Source of the DNA: Unio delphinus
Taxonomy: Eukaryota > Mollusca > Bivalvia > Unionida > Unionidae
Direction of reading: 5' to 3'
Length of the DNA: 64,000 nt
Assembly (NCBI GenBank): GCA_029339505.1
Contig: JAQISU010000119.1
Location: forward strand, 2,817,001 to 2,881,000
Shown: positions 30,331-38,894 of the stretch, in pieces
Layout: each line of letters opens with the position of its first letter
How positions within the stretch are numbered: the stretch's first letter is position 1
Position numbers and translations under genes: made by a program
The notes under the pieces: generated by a model
What the model was told of the DNA's origin: nothing
The model's database searches: none
The model's input: only the letters and a program-made list of their open reading frames with translations

Positions 30331-30820
30331 TTAATGCTGGCATCTCCCAGGTCTAGCCCCACACACACATCTCCTACTCCAATCATTCTCCCAATTTACC
30401 CTTGTGACTGGGAGCGAAGAGGGAGAATGAGTGGCTTCACTATCCCAGTCTTCTGTTTGAGGGATAGTGAAAGTCTCTTCATTTCTTCCTCTATTCCGCA
30501 ACTGTCGTTGTTGCGGCTGAGGCTGTGGTTGTTGCGGCTGAGGTTGTGTTTGTTGCGGTGGGGCTTGTGTCTGTAGTGGACGAACTGGTTCTGGTGGTGA
30601 AGGCGTCCTCACCATAGGAGTAACTTGACTTGTTTGTCTCATCATACGGTGAGGCAAGATAGGTCTTCTCTTCTCCTCCTCTTCTTTCCTTTTTCTTTCC
30701 TCCTCTTCTTTTTTCAATCCTAGTCTGTTCTTCTAAGGCCTCCATTGCCAGTTCGTCCAGGAGACGCCTCGCATTCTCCAAGTGCATCTGAAGCTCTCTT
30801 AGCTTTTGAACTCTACTCAT
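30331..30820 (-). pseudogene. Terminal gene 2: helical N-terminus, Pro/Gln-rich body, frame change
   Basis: The start MSRVQKLRELQMHLENARRLLDEL at 30820 follows a TATA box by ~50 bp. The N-terminal helix resembles that of terminal gene 3 (MCSRLAKLNEAYVTL). In the purine-rich stretch near 30690-30715 the sensible frame changes: the 30331-30717 frame (PQQTQPQPQQPQPQPQQ, then WENDWSRRCVCGARPGRCQH) ends 27 nt before SL2, matching the spacing in the sister genes. The N-terminal frame instead runs to 30491. Either an indel in the AAAAAAG run or a recoding/splicing event joins them. Confidence 0.5.
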
Positions 30821-30870
30821 CTTTTGTGTTGATGCGTCAACGATAGGTAGCCAGACTGACGAGTGCTTCT

Positions 30871-30910
30871 TTATATATAGTTCAAGCGCGGACGTGATGG
30901 AAAACACCCC
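30871..30910 (-). promoter_or_regulatory. Shared terminal-gene promoter, copy 2
   Basis: Minus strand GGGGTGTTTTCCATCACGTC, CGCGCTTGAAC and TATATATAAAG. A second, TATA-less copy of the upstream half lies at 30955-30983 and a weaker one near 31030. Confidence 0.7.
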
Positions 30911-31245
30911 TTTACGTTCCAAAAACTTACAGTATCCTTATCATTACCAAAACACGCGGACGTGATGGAAAACACCCCTAGATCCAAGAAACTTACATTA
31001 TCCCTATCATTACCAAAAAAAACAAAACACGCGGACTTAAAATAAAACACTCACTCACTTTTATACTTGACTCCTATTAATTATACATTGAACAAGTTAT
31101 TTTGAAAAAATACGTTGTGCTTATAGACGCACTTCAAAACAAAAGTTAAAAGAGACAGTGATTATAGACTCACTTCTATTTTTTTCTAACTTCCTCACAT
31201 ACCATAAGCAAATTGAATAATTAATTCTTTTCGAGAATATTGGGT
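30911..31245. other. Upstream region of terminal gene 2, no gene
   Basis: Holds repeat copies of the GCGGACGTGATGGAAAACACCCC motif (30955-30983, partial at 31030) and AT-rich sequence. Multiple copies of an upstream motif suggest an enhancer-like role. Confidence 0.5.
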
Positions 31246-31261
31246 AGCCCTGAAAAGGGCT
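31246..31261 (-). terminator. Histone-mRNA-type 3' stem-loop, SL3
   Basis: Minus strand AGCCCTTTTCAGGGCT, perfect 6-bp stem with UUUC loop, then ACCCAATATT and CTCGAAAAGAATTAATT. 41 nt after the stop of terminal gene 3. Confidence 0.88.
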
Positions 31262-31302
31262 GTTTTTTTGTCTTTGTGTGTACGAGGAAGGATGACAATC
31301 TT

Positions 31303-31662
31303 TTATCGTCTAAGATTGCGTCCTCGTTTGGCTACACGATAGGGTCTGCTTCTTCGGAAAGAGAAAGAGAACTCTTTCGTGTCCACACGACAGTCGACAA
31401 AACTTCTGTCTGGTTCCTGCTGCTGTTGCTGATGCTGCTGATGCTGTTCTCTCTGCTCTCTCTGCTGCTTTTGAAGTCGATACTTCTCAGTCCATTCTTC
31501 TTTCTCTTTTTGAATTTCCTCTCTGAAGAGTTCTTCTATGAGGTCTTCCGTTACTTGTAGCATTCTTACATTCTCAATCTCTTCAGGCTTTGGCATCAGA
31601 TTGTGTCTGATACGATGCAGAGTGACATAAGCTTCGTTCAGCTTAGCTAGTCTTGAGCACAT
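31303..31662 (-). CDS. Terminal gene 3: helical, Gln-rich, basic C-terminus, unknown function
   Basis: 119 residues from MCSRLAKLNEAY, ~55 bp downstream of a TATATAAAG box; the longer frame to 31863 crosses the promoter. Helical N-terminus, acidic/basic coiled-coil (IEELFREEIQKEKEEWTEK), a QQREQREQHQQHQQQQQ tract and a basic tail (RRSRPYRVAKRGRNLRR) that could localise to nucleus or bind nucleic acid. Paralogous in layout to terminal gene 2. Ends in SL3. Confidence 0.65.
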   Translation of the reverse strand: MCSRLAKLNEAYVTLHRIRHNLMPKPEEIENVRMLQVTEDLIEELFREEIQKEKEEWTEKYRLQKQQREQREQHQQHQQQQQEPDRSFVDCRVDTKEFSFSFRRSRPYRVAKRGRNLRR

Positions 31663-31715
31663 CTTCGTAGGAGGATGAGTCAAACAATGGATGGCCAAAC
31701 TGGAGACTACCCCTG

Positions 31716-31755
31716 CTTTATATGGTTCAAGCGCGGACGTGATTGAAAACACCCC
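31716..31755 (-). promoter_or_regulatory. Shared terminal-gene promoter, copy 3
   Basis: Minus strand GGGGTGTTTTCAATCACGTC, CGCGCTTGAACC and ATATAAAG. Almost identical to copy 2 over 38 bp although the genes downstream differ. Confidence 0.7.
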
Positions 31756-31973
31756 TCTGCGGTTTAGGGTTTTGAAACGTTTAGATAGTTTGATGTGAGG
31801 GATAGAAAGAAAAGTCAAAGAGCATTTATATGAATACAAATGTAAAACAAACGACAGACGCATTGGTTTTCAAAACACAACATTTTTATTCAAATAACAA
31901 ACATTATTTCAAAGAACAAACGTTTTTTCAAAGAACAAACATTTTTTTCTTCCATAACACTAATACATTATCT

Positions 31974-32525
31974 TTAACATGGTTGACAACGTTGTGAATT
32001 AAATTGAGATTTCCACTGTTGGAAGTCATTGGGCGATTGATGTACACTACGTTTCCTAGCTAAAGACAACAGATAACCATAATGGTCACAAAACCATCGA
32101 TCTACTTTGTCATCGTTTCGAGACGAATGACGATCAAAATAAGTCACTAAATGTTCTAAAGAATATCCAAGACTGCGATGATGCAGATAATAGATACAAT
32201 ATTGTCCACACACCATAGAATCTGTGCTTTGTAATTTCACATTATTGAATCGTGTCGTCTGAGCATTTCTTCTCATAAAGTCAATGATATCATCTTCGAA
32301 AGGAGGCAATCCATACGAATCAAAATACTCCGCACAACCCTCTTGAGGAAAGTAGACAGCTACCCAGTGAGTTCCTGGAAGATGACTGTCATCTGTGTTG
32401 ATGACATAAGCTTGATTCTCTTGAGGTTTGCGATGAGGTAGTTCATCTTTAGCACACACGACAGGATTCCAAGAAGCAGTATACGAACTACGGTTCAAAA
32501 GATAATAAAGTTCCCAGGTATCCAT
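31974..32525 (-). CDS. Adenain-type virion maturation protease (Maverick)
   Basis: 183 residues, intact. Catalytic triad of the adenovirus C5 protease family visible: His53 in GTHWVAV, Asp69 in YFDSYG, Cys106 in MVCGQYC. The length is near that of adenain. It would process capsid precursors such as the pVI-like protein in the assembling virion. First gene of the contiguous capsid block. An AATAAA signal on the same strand lies ~85 bp downstream (near 31886), so this mRNA is probably polyadenylated, unlike the neighbouring terminal gene 3. Confidence 0.95.
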   Translation of the reverse strand: MDTWELYYLLNRSSYTASWNPVVCAKDELPHRKPQENQAYVINTDDSHLPGTHWVAVYFPQEGCAEYFDSYGLPPFEDDIIDFMRRNAQTTRFNNVKLQSTDSMVCGQYCIYYLHHRSLGYSLEHLVTYFDRHSSRNDDKVDRWFCDHYGYLLSLARKRSVHQSPNDFQQWKSQFNSQRCQPC

Positions 32526-32564
32526 TTTTTGTTTTGTGTAGCCTTGTGATTTTCTCTCCTTTCT

Positions 32565-33062
32565 TCACAGGTGATGATAAGTCATCAATTCAATCCAGAC
32601 TTTTTGTTTGAAACGGTCTGACAAGTAACTGTTGGTTTGCTTCGTCTCTTTACTTTTGGCCAAGAGAGCTTCGATGCGATCGATTTCTCGAGCAAACAAT
32701 GGAGGAGAGGAATGATCACGTAAGCCTTTATACCACTGAAGTAACACGTCTTCTTCGGAGATGAGACTCCAAGCTTCGTTCAGATAATCATCCAATTTTT
32801 CTTCTTGACTCATCATCATACATTTATCGTGTTGAATTTGACTGGGATGATCGATTTGACATCCATAACAATCTTTTTTAATCAGATCCCTCATTTTATC
32901 TTCCAAGTGTTGTGCAAAACAAGCCACTAACTGTTGTTCCTGTTCTGGCCATCTGGATTGCATGATCACTACTTCTTCTTTTTGGTCTTGGGGTTCTGCT
33001 TTTTCTGTAACCTCCCATTCCATGGATTCTCCACTATTCAAAGAAGGACAAGGGTCTTCCAT
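32565..33062 (-). CDS. Conserved Maverick protein of unknown function (Cys-rich motif)
   Basis: 165 residues. Acidic N-terminus, then a CYGCQIDHPSQIQHDKCMM segment that resembles a zinc site and recurs, as far as I recognise it, in other animal Mavericks next to the capsid gene. The C-terminal half is helical (LDDYLNEAWSLISEEDVL, REIDRIEALLAKS). It lies 5 bp from the capsid gene, between capsid and protease, suggesting virion assembly, but no activity can be assigned. Confidence 0.6.
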   Translation of the reverse strand: MEDPCPSLNSGESMEWEVTEKAEPQDQKEEVVIMQSRWPEQEQQLVACFAQHLEDKMRDLIKKDCYGCQIDHPSQIQHDKCMMMSQEEKLDDYLNEAWSLISEEDVLLQWYKGLRDHSSPPLFAREIDRIEALLAKSKETKQTNSYLSDRFKQKVWIELMTYHHL

Positions 33063-33067
33063 AATGT

Positions 33068-34447
33068 CTAATAGTCTAGAATGACTTCTCTCAAACTGTT
33101 AATTTCTATGGTATTATCGAATTCAGCATACAGAATGATATTCACCGTTTCGGGAAGAGGTGCTGCAAACTGAAGTTCCACACGCAGTTGCCCAGATTTT
33201 ATAGGGTGGAAATGTCCCTCGTCGCTGCCTTGGTCTGGAGTGAAATCAAAAGCCCACAACGTGTAACCTCTTGCATAGTCGTCGTAGGAAATACCGTGAC
33301 TGGTGTTGGTTCCTAACTGTCCTGTGGCTTCGTACAGCGACAAGTACGACCTCAAGTAATTTTTCTCTTCGCCAAAGTCAGGTTCGAAGGGTCTGGTACA
33401 CAAAGTTTTGCCATCGCGACTGACTTCAATTTTGGATACTCTGCAGTGCTTAAACTGGAAAGGATTTTCATCGTGGGCACCATTGAGGGCTGCATTGCTG
33501 ACGATACCAATGAATAAACGTTTGGGTAACTGTCCTTGGAACAGATGATCTTCGATCTTAGATCGGAGTCCAGCGGCAATGGTGAAAGTTTTGACTTCCA
33601 CGCGTCGTATCGGATACTTGGCTGTCGTTCTGCTCAAAGTGTGACTGATATCATTTCCCACTTTAGGTAACACTTCCACGCGACGTACGTATAACCTGGC
33701 TTCTTGGATAATGGTTTTGTATTCGTTGGCATGAGCCATCAAATGGAAAGCAGTACTACTTCGATTCAGTCTCAAGCGAATATCTACTCCGTTCAGCAAA
33801 TACTTCTCTTGAAACCACATGTCCAAATGCAAACGATCGAACAGTTCTAAACTACGTCCTTGCAAAATTTTCTTTCGACGCTCGTTAAAACCTTCATTGT
33901 GAGGATCGGCAGGAGCGCTGCCATCAGCAGCTGCTGCTACGGGCAAGGCTGTGTCGTTAAACTTATCTGCAGTGTCAGGTTTCCATACCACGCAAGCATC
34001 TAGATGAGTGTTCTTGGCTTCTTTTCCGTACGTCAAGAGATTTTCGAGGTACGCTCGGTAAGGGTAAGTATCCATGCTACTGCTGATCAGTTTGTTATTC
34101 ATGTACAAATCCACATCGCTGAACAAGGAATGCATGAAATTGTTGACAGGAGCTACTCTAGCATTGGCTTCTGGATTGGTGTTGTCTGTTTTGCTTACTT
34201 TCAGTTTCAAATACAAGTAACTGTTGTTGAGATCAATGTAATCTTCGGGTTGTCCTTTGATTTCAAACTCGATGGGAGCTGAATCCGTCAAAGAGGAGAC
34301 GGGATGAAATTCGACCCATTGAGCTTCTTGCATGGTCATCATCGTGGGTGGCATGGCAAAGAGATCCAGTTCCGACTTGGAACAGGCACAAGATTCTTGG
34401 TGCATCATTTTTTCTTTAGGTTTTTTTTCTTCACTTTTAATAATCAA
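33068..34447 (-). CDS. Hexon-like double jelly-roll major capsid protein (Maverick)
   Basis: 459 residues, intact. The N-terminal region EFEIKGQPEDYIDLNNSYLYLKLKVSK, NNFMHSLFSDVDLYMNNKLIS and YPYRAYLENLLTYG are hallmark blocks of the adintovirus/Maverick capsid (often annotated in animals as F54H12.2-like protein). LLNGVDIRLRLNRS, YPIRRVEVKTFTIAAG and the final FDNTIEINSLREVI also fit. It would assemble the icosahedral shell. Starts at 34447 or the internal Met 14. Overlaps the pVI-like gene end by 11 bp. Confidence 0.92.
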   Translation of the reverse strand: MIIKSEEKKPKEKMMHQESCACSKSELDLFAMPPTMMTMQEAQWVEFHPVSSLTDSAPIEFEIKGQPEDYIDLNNSYLYLKLKVSKTDNTNPEANARVAPVNNFMHSLFSDVDLYMNNKLISSSMDTYPYRAYLENLLTYGKEAKNTHLDACVVWKPDTADKFNDTALPVAAAADGSAPADPHNEGFNERRKKILQGRSLELFDRLHLDMWFQEKYLLNGVDIRLRLNRSSTAFHLMAHANEYKTIIQEARLYVRRVEVLPKVGNDISHTLSRTTAKYPIRRVEVKTFTIAAGLRSKIEDHLFQGQLPKRLFIGIVSNAALNGAHDENPFQFKHCRVSKIEVSRDGKTLCTRPFEPDFGEEKNYLRSYLSLYEATGQLGTNTSHGISYDDYARGYTLWAFDFTPDQGSDEGHFHPIKSGQLRVELQFAAPLPETVNIILYAEFDNTIEINSLREVILDY

Positions 34448-34880
34448 AAATGTCTAAGTCTCGAGCGGTTCTTTTTTTCTTTGTCTTTCGAACTTTAGAG
34501 GTACGGAGACTTTTGAAAGGGTGTCTTCGTCGACGCTTTCTACCTTGTCCTTGCTGTGTCGTCAGGGAAGTAGGAATGTCAGACGTGGTACCGTTCAGAG
34601 CATTTATAGGACTTTCTCGTCGACCCAAAATTTCTTTACCCGTTTGAAGCAAGGCATTTTTGCCTGCTCTCAAAAAAGCTTCTTTTGGGTTTTGTTTGTC
34701 AATGAGAACATTGTAAAGAAAATCTTTGCCGTGAGTCAATGCGGCATCTTTTAAGGTGTGCAATCCTCGTGTCACCATTGGTTTTAAAACAGGGACTACG
34801 GAACGAAAGGCTGATTTAAACATATCTCCTAAACCATGTCCTCGTTGTCGAGTGACTCCTTGGTACACAGGATACATCAC
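34437..34880 (-). CDS. pVI/pX-like minor capsid protein (Maverick)
   Basis: 147 residues. Short N-terminal peptide (MMYPVYQGVTRQRGHGLGDMF), then an amphipathic helix region (SAFRSVVPVLKPMVTRGLHTLKDAA) and a very basic tail (GQGRKRRRRHPFKSLRTSKVRKTKKKR). The GLG segment could be a protease-processing site, as adenain cuts after Gly. Comparable in shape to the pVI-like genes of the Polinton-like copies. Between penton and capsid genes. Membrane-lytic/hexon-binding role inferred from adenovirus pVI. Confidence 0.7.
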   Translation of the reverse strand: MMYPVYQGVTRQRGHGLGDMFKSAFRSVVPVLKPMVTRGLHTLKDAALTHGKDFLYNVLIDKQNPKEAFLRAGKNALLQTGKEILGRRESPINALNGTTSDIPTSLTTQQGQGRKRRRRHPFKSLRTSKVRKTKKKRTARDLDIFDY

Positions 34881-34884
34881 TTTT

Positions 34885-35814
34885 TCAGTTGTTGGAGAAT
34901 CGTTTTTGAAAATGGAGTTTCACTGTGACTTTCCCTTTGGTAAATGGAATATTTTGACCTAGTTCTCCTTTTATAGTAATGTTGACACTGTCGAAATACG
35001 ACTTACTGACGGGTAAATAATGAGGATGTACAAATTCACGGTGAACGTGATAGGTATTTCCACCTTCCTCGTCAGCGGTAGTGGTATCCACTTTGAAAGG
35101 AATGACACGTAGTAACGGTACAGAGGTGTGTCCTACCACGTTGTACTCCACTACATCGGAGTACACAAACATCAAATTGAGTCCTTGGTTCATTTCTACA
35201 GGGGATCAAAAATATTTGGTAAAATCCAAGTTACTGGATATGCCTGGTATTTCTTTTTTGTTCGGGAGCATCTTGAGGTCTCCACCTAAGATATCAAACA
35301 ATTCAGGACAAAAGGTAATGGCTATTATTTTCTTCTCTGAAAATTTGATCATGAAGCGGCGAGCCACTTTAATGTACTCAAAGGTAACACTTTCTTTGAT
35401 TTTGTCCAGGGGTTTACCAAACACAACATTGAACCTGCTTGCAATCGTAGTCACTAAATGTTGACCGCTAAAATAGTAGCCTGCAGGAATGGTCAACACA
35501 TGAGTGGACAGTTGTTTAGTTGCGGGTCCATCTGATTTCTTGTTGTCAATGCCAGTGATGCCTCGTTCATCTAAGGCTAGTTGCAATGGCTTGTCGTACA
35601 CTTCAACTGTGAAAAAGTTTTGATTTTCGACGATGTTTTTGATTTGTGTCGGGTGTATTATTTCCACTAAAGCTGCTTCCCAATGATCATCTTGATCCAA
35701 ATGCATGGCTTGAGGTAATTTAGACGTGTAACAACACAATGTGTTGTTAGGAAACACCTCCATGGAACTGTCACTGGGTAACGTTAAGTAAAATTGGTTA
35801 ATAGTGTTGTTCAT
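34885..35814 (-). pseudogene. Penton (single jelly-roll) minor capsid protein with in-frame TGA (Maverick)
   Basis: Two stretches in the same frame, 35814-35206 and 35193-34885, are separated by one TGA at about 35206-35208 between KYF and SPVEM. The first half (MNNTINQFYLTLPSDSSMEVFPNNT, WEAALVEI, PAGYYFSG) and the second (MFVYSDVVEYNVVGHTSVPLLRVIP, SVNITIKGELGQNIPF) are the two conserved halves of the Maverick penton, normally one protein. A nonsense change or genuine readthrough would both fit. Nothing else in the gene is damaged. Confidence 0.85.
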
Positions 35815-36239
35815 ATTTCCAATGTTCTTCTGTCCGAGGAGTCACTCGAGGTTAAAGGAGTGTCTAAAAGAGGATTGTGATTGGAAGGGTGACTGTCAGG
35901 AGAAGGACTAACGTTGGCCGCCAGACTCCCAATATTGTTACTGTTGTTCCCGTTGTAGGAGTATTTCAGGGAAGGATTGGGAAGAAGATACCCGATGCAA
36001 CTGCTGAGTAAAATGGTCCAAAATTGTTTGTCTCCTTGTTGCAAACTCAAATTAGCAATGGCTGCACCAATGACACAATATACCACAAAGATTTGACAGA
36101 AAAAAACGATTTGTGTTTTAGGGACACGTTCTCCACACCACACCCACAAGGGTTGCTTTTGTAAATCTTGCAGAGATGACGTGGGTGAAGGAGTAGTCAC
36201 TGTGGTTGCTGAAGCTGTATTGAAGGGCATGATGGTCAC
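35811..36239 (-). CDS. Conserved Maverick two-helix membrane protein
   Basis: 142 residues. After a Pro/Thr-rich N-terminus come two hydrophobic helices, IVFFCQIFVVYCVIGAAIANL and WTILLSSCIGYLLPNP, a pairing I recognise from many Mavericks between integrase and penton genes. The C-terminus is polar and Asn/Ser-rich. Overlaps the penton start (4 bp) and the integrase stop (4 bp). A TATAAAAAG box on the minus strand lies at its start, inside the integrase 3' end. Role in virion or assembly membranes inferred. Confidence 0.7.
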   Translation of the reverse strand: MTIMPFNTASATTVTTPSPTSSLQDLQKQPLWVWCGERVPKTQIVFFCQIFVVYCVIGAAIANLSLQQGDKQFWTILLSSCIGYLLPNPSLKYSYNGNNSNNIGSLAANVSPSPDSHPSNHNPLLDTPLTSSDSSDRRTLEI

Positions 36240-37372
36240 TTCTTTTTATAGTCGATGACTTGCGAAGCGTCAATCCAAGAATCAAAACTAGGAGGATATC
36301 CTTTCCAACGTACTTTGACTTCTTTGACACGACGTTTTCCTACTTTACGGGTTCTTCGTTCGAGAATGCTTTCAATGTCGTACACGTCGTCTTCTTTTTT
36401 GGTAACACGTTGTAACTCAGGCAAGTAAAATGTTCCTTTTAATACTTCTCCGTTCATGTCTTCCAATTTATAGACGGTAGGATGACGATCGCGCACTCGT
36501 CCAGTAACACGAAACAATTCGGTGGTCCAGTTGGGTAAGTAACCTTTGTCGAAAGTGCGTTTGGTTTTGCCAATGCGTACCCAATCTCCCGGGGTTAACA
36601 CTTCTCTACCTTTCTTGGGGACAGCCCTCGTCCGGGACGTACCAAACAGACGCTCAAAAACAGTGACTTCGTTGTCAGGTGTCACCTCTTGTGGGGCACG
36701 TCCAATGCTTCTATGGTAAGATTGATTGTAGGCTTGGACTAAGTGTGGTAAGACGTCGATGTACTTGAAAGTGTGTTGATGCGTAAAATATTTCCACATG
36801 CGTTCTTTCAAGGTACGTTGAAAACGTTCCACGATACTGGCTTTGGTTTCAGGATTTTCGGTGGTGAAAAAATGAATGTCACGTTTTTTTAATTCTCGTT
36901 GGAAAGCTTGGTTCAGAAATTCGGTGCCTTTGTCGGTTTGCCATCGAAGAGGGTGACAACCACTTTGTTTCAACACCAGTTGCAAAGCTCGTACTAACTC
37001 TCCGCTCGATTTGGATGTCAATGGTACGACCCAGGCAAATTTAGAAAAGACGTCGATGACACAAAACAAATATTTGTAGCCACGATTGTAGGTGGCTAAA
37101 TGAGAGACATCAGCTAAATCGGCTTGCCATTGATGATCGATGCCTTCCACTTGAGTGCGACTTCTGTGAAATTTTCGTCGAATGGGTTTGTGTAAAGTGT
37201 ACGTCGCTTGTTCTTGTAACCATCGTTGTACTGCTGGTAAACGGAGCTTTTTCAGGCGAGTTTTGGCAGCACGATACAATTTCTGAATGCCTCCGTAACC
37301 TGCAGGGTGAGCTGGATCGTAGTAAATGCTGGCTAAGACCTTCTCCATGGTTTTCGTTAATAAGGAACCCAC
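36236..37372 (-). CDS. rve integrase with C-terminal chromodomain (Maverick)
   Basis: 378 residues, intact. Catalytic core residues D85 (QADLADVS), D147 (QTDKGTEF) and E182 (SIVERFQ). SH3-like region around VLTPGDWVRIGK. Chromodomain at about 325-375 (YDIESILERR...VRWKGYPPSFDSWI), which in Ty3/gypsy and Mavericks targets integration to marked chromatin. It would create the 6-bp duplication seen at the element ends. Overlaps the preceding 229-aa gene by 16 bp. Start could be Met 1 or Met 9. Confidence 0.95.
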   Translation of the reverse strand: MGSLLTKTMEKVLASIYYDPAHPAGYGGIQKLYRAAKTRLKKLRLPAVQRWLQEQATYTLHKPIRRKFHRSRTQVEGIDHQWQADLADVSHLATYNRGYKYLFCVIDVFSKFAWVVPLTSKSSGELVRALQLVLKQSGCHPLRWQTDKGTEFLNQAFQRELKKRDIHFFTTENPETKASIVERFQRTLKERMWKYFTHQHTFKYIDVLPHLVQAYNQSYHRSIGRAPQEVTPDNEVTVFERLFGTSRTRAVPKKGREVLTPGDWVRIGKTKRTFDKGYLPNWTTELFRVTGRVRDRHPTVYKLEDMNGEVLKGTFYLPELQRVTKKEDDVYDIESILERRTRKVGKRRVKEVKVRWKGYPPSFDSWIDASQVIDYKKK

Positions 37373-38046
37373 TCTTCGAGGATATTGCTTTGGGTGGGAC
37401 GAAATGCGGGTTGTTTGGAAACGGTTTTACGTGTCCGATGTGCCACAGGAGTTGACGTCGAGGGTAATGGTGGTGGCGGAGGTAATGGGATAGCTTCTTT
37501 GGCCTTCTTTTCTTTTCTCACTTCTGGTTTCCTTTCTTTCTTTTTCACATCTGTCGAAGAAGGAGTAGCCATCATCTTTTTAACCCAAGTTTTGAGTTCT
37601 TCTCGTGGGGGAGTGGGGGAAGGGGTCAACAAGGAAGCAGCAATCTTACTCGGAATGGGAGTAGCAGTAGGTGTTTGAAAGAGATCATGGGGTTCTTCTT
37701 CATTGGGTAATGGTGGGGTAACGTCTGTTTTAACTACTGTAGAGGGTGAGGGTGAGGGTGACGGGTTATTCATTAGAGCCTTAAAATCGGACAAAGTGGG
37801 TTGAGCTGTTTGTTCCACAGCTTTCTGATGAAAGAGTTGTAGCCGTTTCAAGAGTTGACCGTACTTTTGTGATTTTTCGGTTTCGGATAAATCGTGGCGA
37901 TGGATCAAGGATTGCAAATCGTGTTGTAATTGCGACATCTCAGCCAAATTGGGATTGGGTGGTAAATGGGGGGATCGTTGTTCTTGCCAATGATGGTATT
38001 CCATCCATCGTTTGTAAGGAACCAAAGTTAGTTTTCGTCCTTCCAT
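37357..38046 (-). CDS. Conserved Maverick protein, helical N-terminus and Pro-rich linker, unknown function
   Basis: 229 residues. N-terminus MEGRKLTLVPYKRWMEYHHW followed by a helical block (LQHDLQSLIHRHDLSETEKSQKYGQLLKRLQLF) of a kind I recognise upstream of integrase in other animal Mavericks. The rest is low-complexity, proline-rich, with basic patches (KKKERKPEVRKEKKAKEA) and a conserved-looking end (ILEEWVPY). Core or virion DNA-associated protein is a possibility; no evidence for an activity. Confidence 0.6.
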   Translation of the reverse strand: MEGRKLTLVPYKRWMEYHHWQEQRSPHLPPNPNLAEMSQLQHDLQSLIHRHDLSETEKSQKYGQLLKRLQLFHQKAVEQTAQPTLSDFKALMNNPSPSPSPSTVVKTDVTPPLPNEEEPHDLFQTPTATPIPSKIAASLLTPSPTPPREELKTWVKKMMATPSSTDVKKKERKPEVRKEKKAKEAIPLPPPPPLPSTSTPVAHRTRKTVSKQPAFRPTQSNILEEWVPY

Positions 38047-38094
38047 GGGCTTTCAAAGGTTATGTCTGAGATTGTGGTGCTCCATAGGGTCCTT

Positions 38095-38526
38095 TTATCT
38101 TCTACCCATCCCTTGGTTAAACCCTTGGGATATCCCTTGGGTCACCCCTTGTAGCAAACCTGGTATTATGCCTGTCAACAAAGGAGCAAGAAAGGGTAAA
38201 AATCCTCCGCGTTGCACCAACATCTTTTTCTTTTGACGGACGGATATTTTCTTTTGAACCATTTGACGAAGAACGTGTCGATGTTTGGCGAAGCATTTTT
38301 TCTTGTGTGGAGACAAAGGTATCGTGCCTTTCAAAACATTCAAACAACATTCACACACGGTATCGATGACATCTTTGGAGGCTGTTTTAATGATTTGTTT
38401 TCGCATGGGCGGAGAGGCTTTGGACAGGACGGACAACACGTCTCCGTGTTTGGCTAAACGAGGAGGTAGTCCTTTCCTTTTCTTTCCTTTGTGGGGTGAA
38501 TAAGAATGTTTTTTGCGAGGTGACAT
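38095..38526 (-). CDS. Core-like basic protein with conserved Cys block (paralogue 1, Maverick)
   Basis: About 143 residues from MSPRKKHSYSPHKGKKRK (start chosen at the basic N-terminus; the frame extends upstream to 38577). Basic N-terminal ~20 residues, a helical block with TVCECCLNVLKGTIPLSPHKKK, then KISVRQKKKMLVQRGGFLPFL and a hydrophobic Gly-rich C-terminus. The same helical block, diverged, starts the protein at 38771-39895, so the two are paralogues. RGGFLP could be a protease-type Gly-rich cleavage site. Function unknown; DNA-condensing core protein suspected from charge. Confidence 0.6.
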   Translation of the reverse strand: MSPRKKHSYSPHKGKKRKGLPPRLAKHGDVLSVLSKASPPMRKQIIKTASKDVIDTVCECCLNVLKGTIPLSPHKKKCFAKHRHVLRQMVQKKISVRQKKKMLVQRGGFLPFLAPLLTGIIPGLLQGVTQGISQGFNQGMGRR

Positions 38527-38597
38527 CTTTGCTTGTTCGTTCCAGAAATACACTGATGTCAAAGACTTGGTACACACCCTCTTTTATCTTCTTTTTT

Positions 38598-38894
38598 CTA
38601 TTGGCTTCTCCAAAAAGTAGCGGCATGCTTCGCTAAATCCTTAAAAGCAGGGCTAAAGATACCAGTTCGGTTATTAGCTGCTTTGTCTAGTTTCTGCATA
38701 CCTTTAATAAGACCAATAAATATGCCTCCCCTTTGATGACTTCTCTTTTTCTTTGGATGACTGTGTCTTTTTACGGGAGGACGTCGTTGTTTGGTTTTTG
38801 AGCGTTTGGTAGGATGACGAGATTGTCTTTTTCCTTTTCCTTTTTGGACGGTAGAACGTCGAGGGTGATGGTGTGCACGTTTTTGAGGAGGCAT
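38598..38894 (-). CDS. Highly basic core-like protein (pVII/pX-like in composition)
   Basis: 98 residues, about one third Lys/Arg/His in the first 60 (MPPQKRAHHHPRRST...KKKRSHQRGG), then GIFIGLIKGMQKLDKAANN. Resembles adenovirus core peptides in composition, with RGGIF as a plausible processing site. Overlaps the 3' end of the 374-aa gene by ~120 bp in a different frame. Confidence 0.55.
   Translation of the reverse strand: MPPQKRAHHHPRRSTVQKGKGKRQSRHPTKRSKTKQRRPPVKRHSHPKKKRSHQRGGIFIGLIKGMQKLDKAANNRTGIFSPAFKDLAKHAATFWRSQ

Noticed and set aside
37385..37678. Plus-strand Gly/Val-rich frames over the 229-aa gene, and similar plus-strand frames at 34004-35464 and 39165-39541
   Set aside because: Antisense shadows of well-supported minus-strand virion genes.
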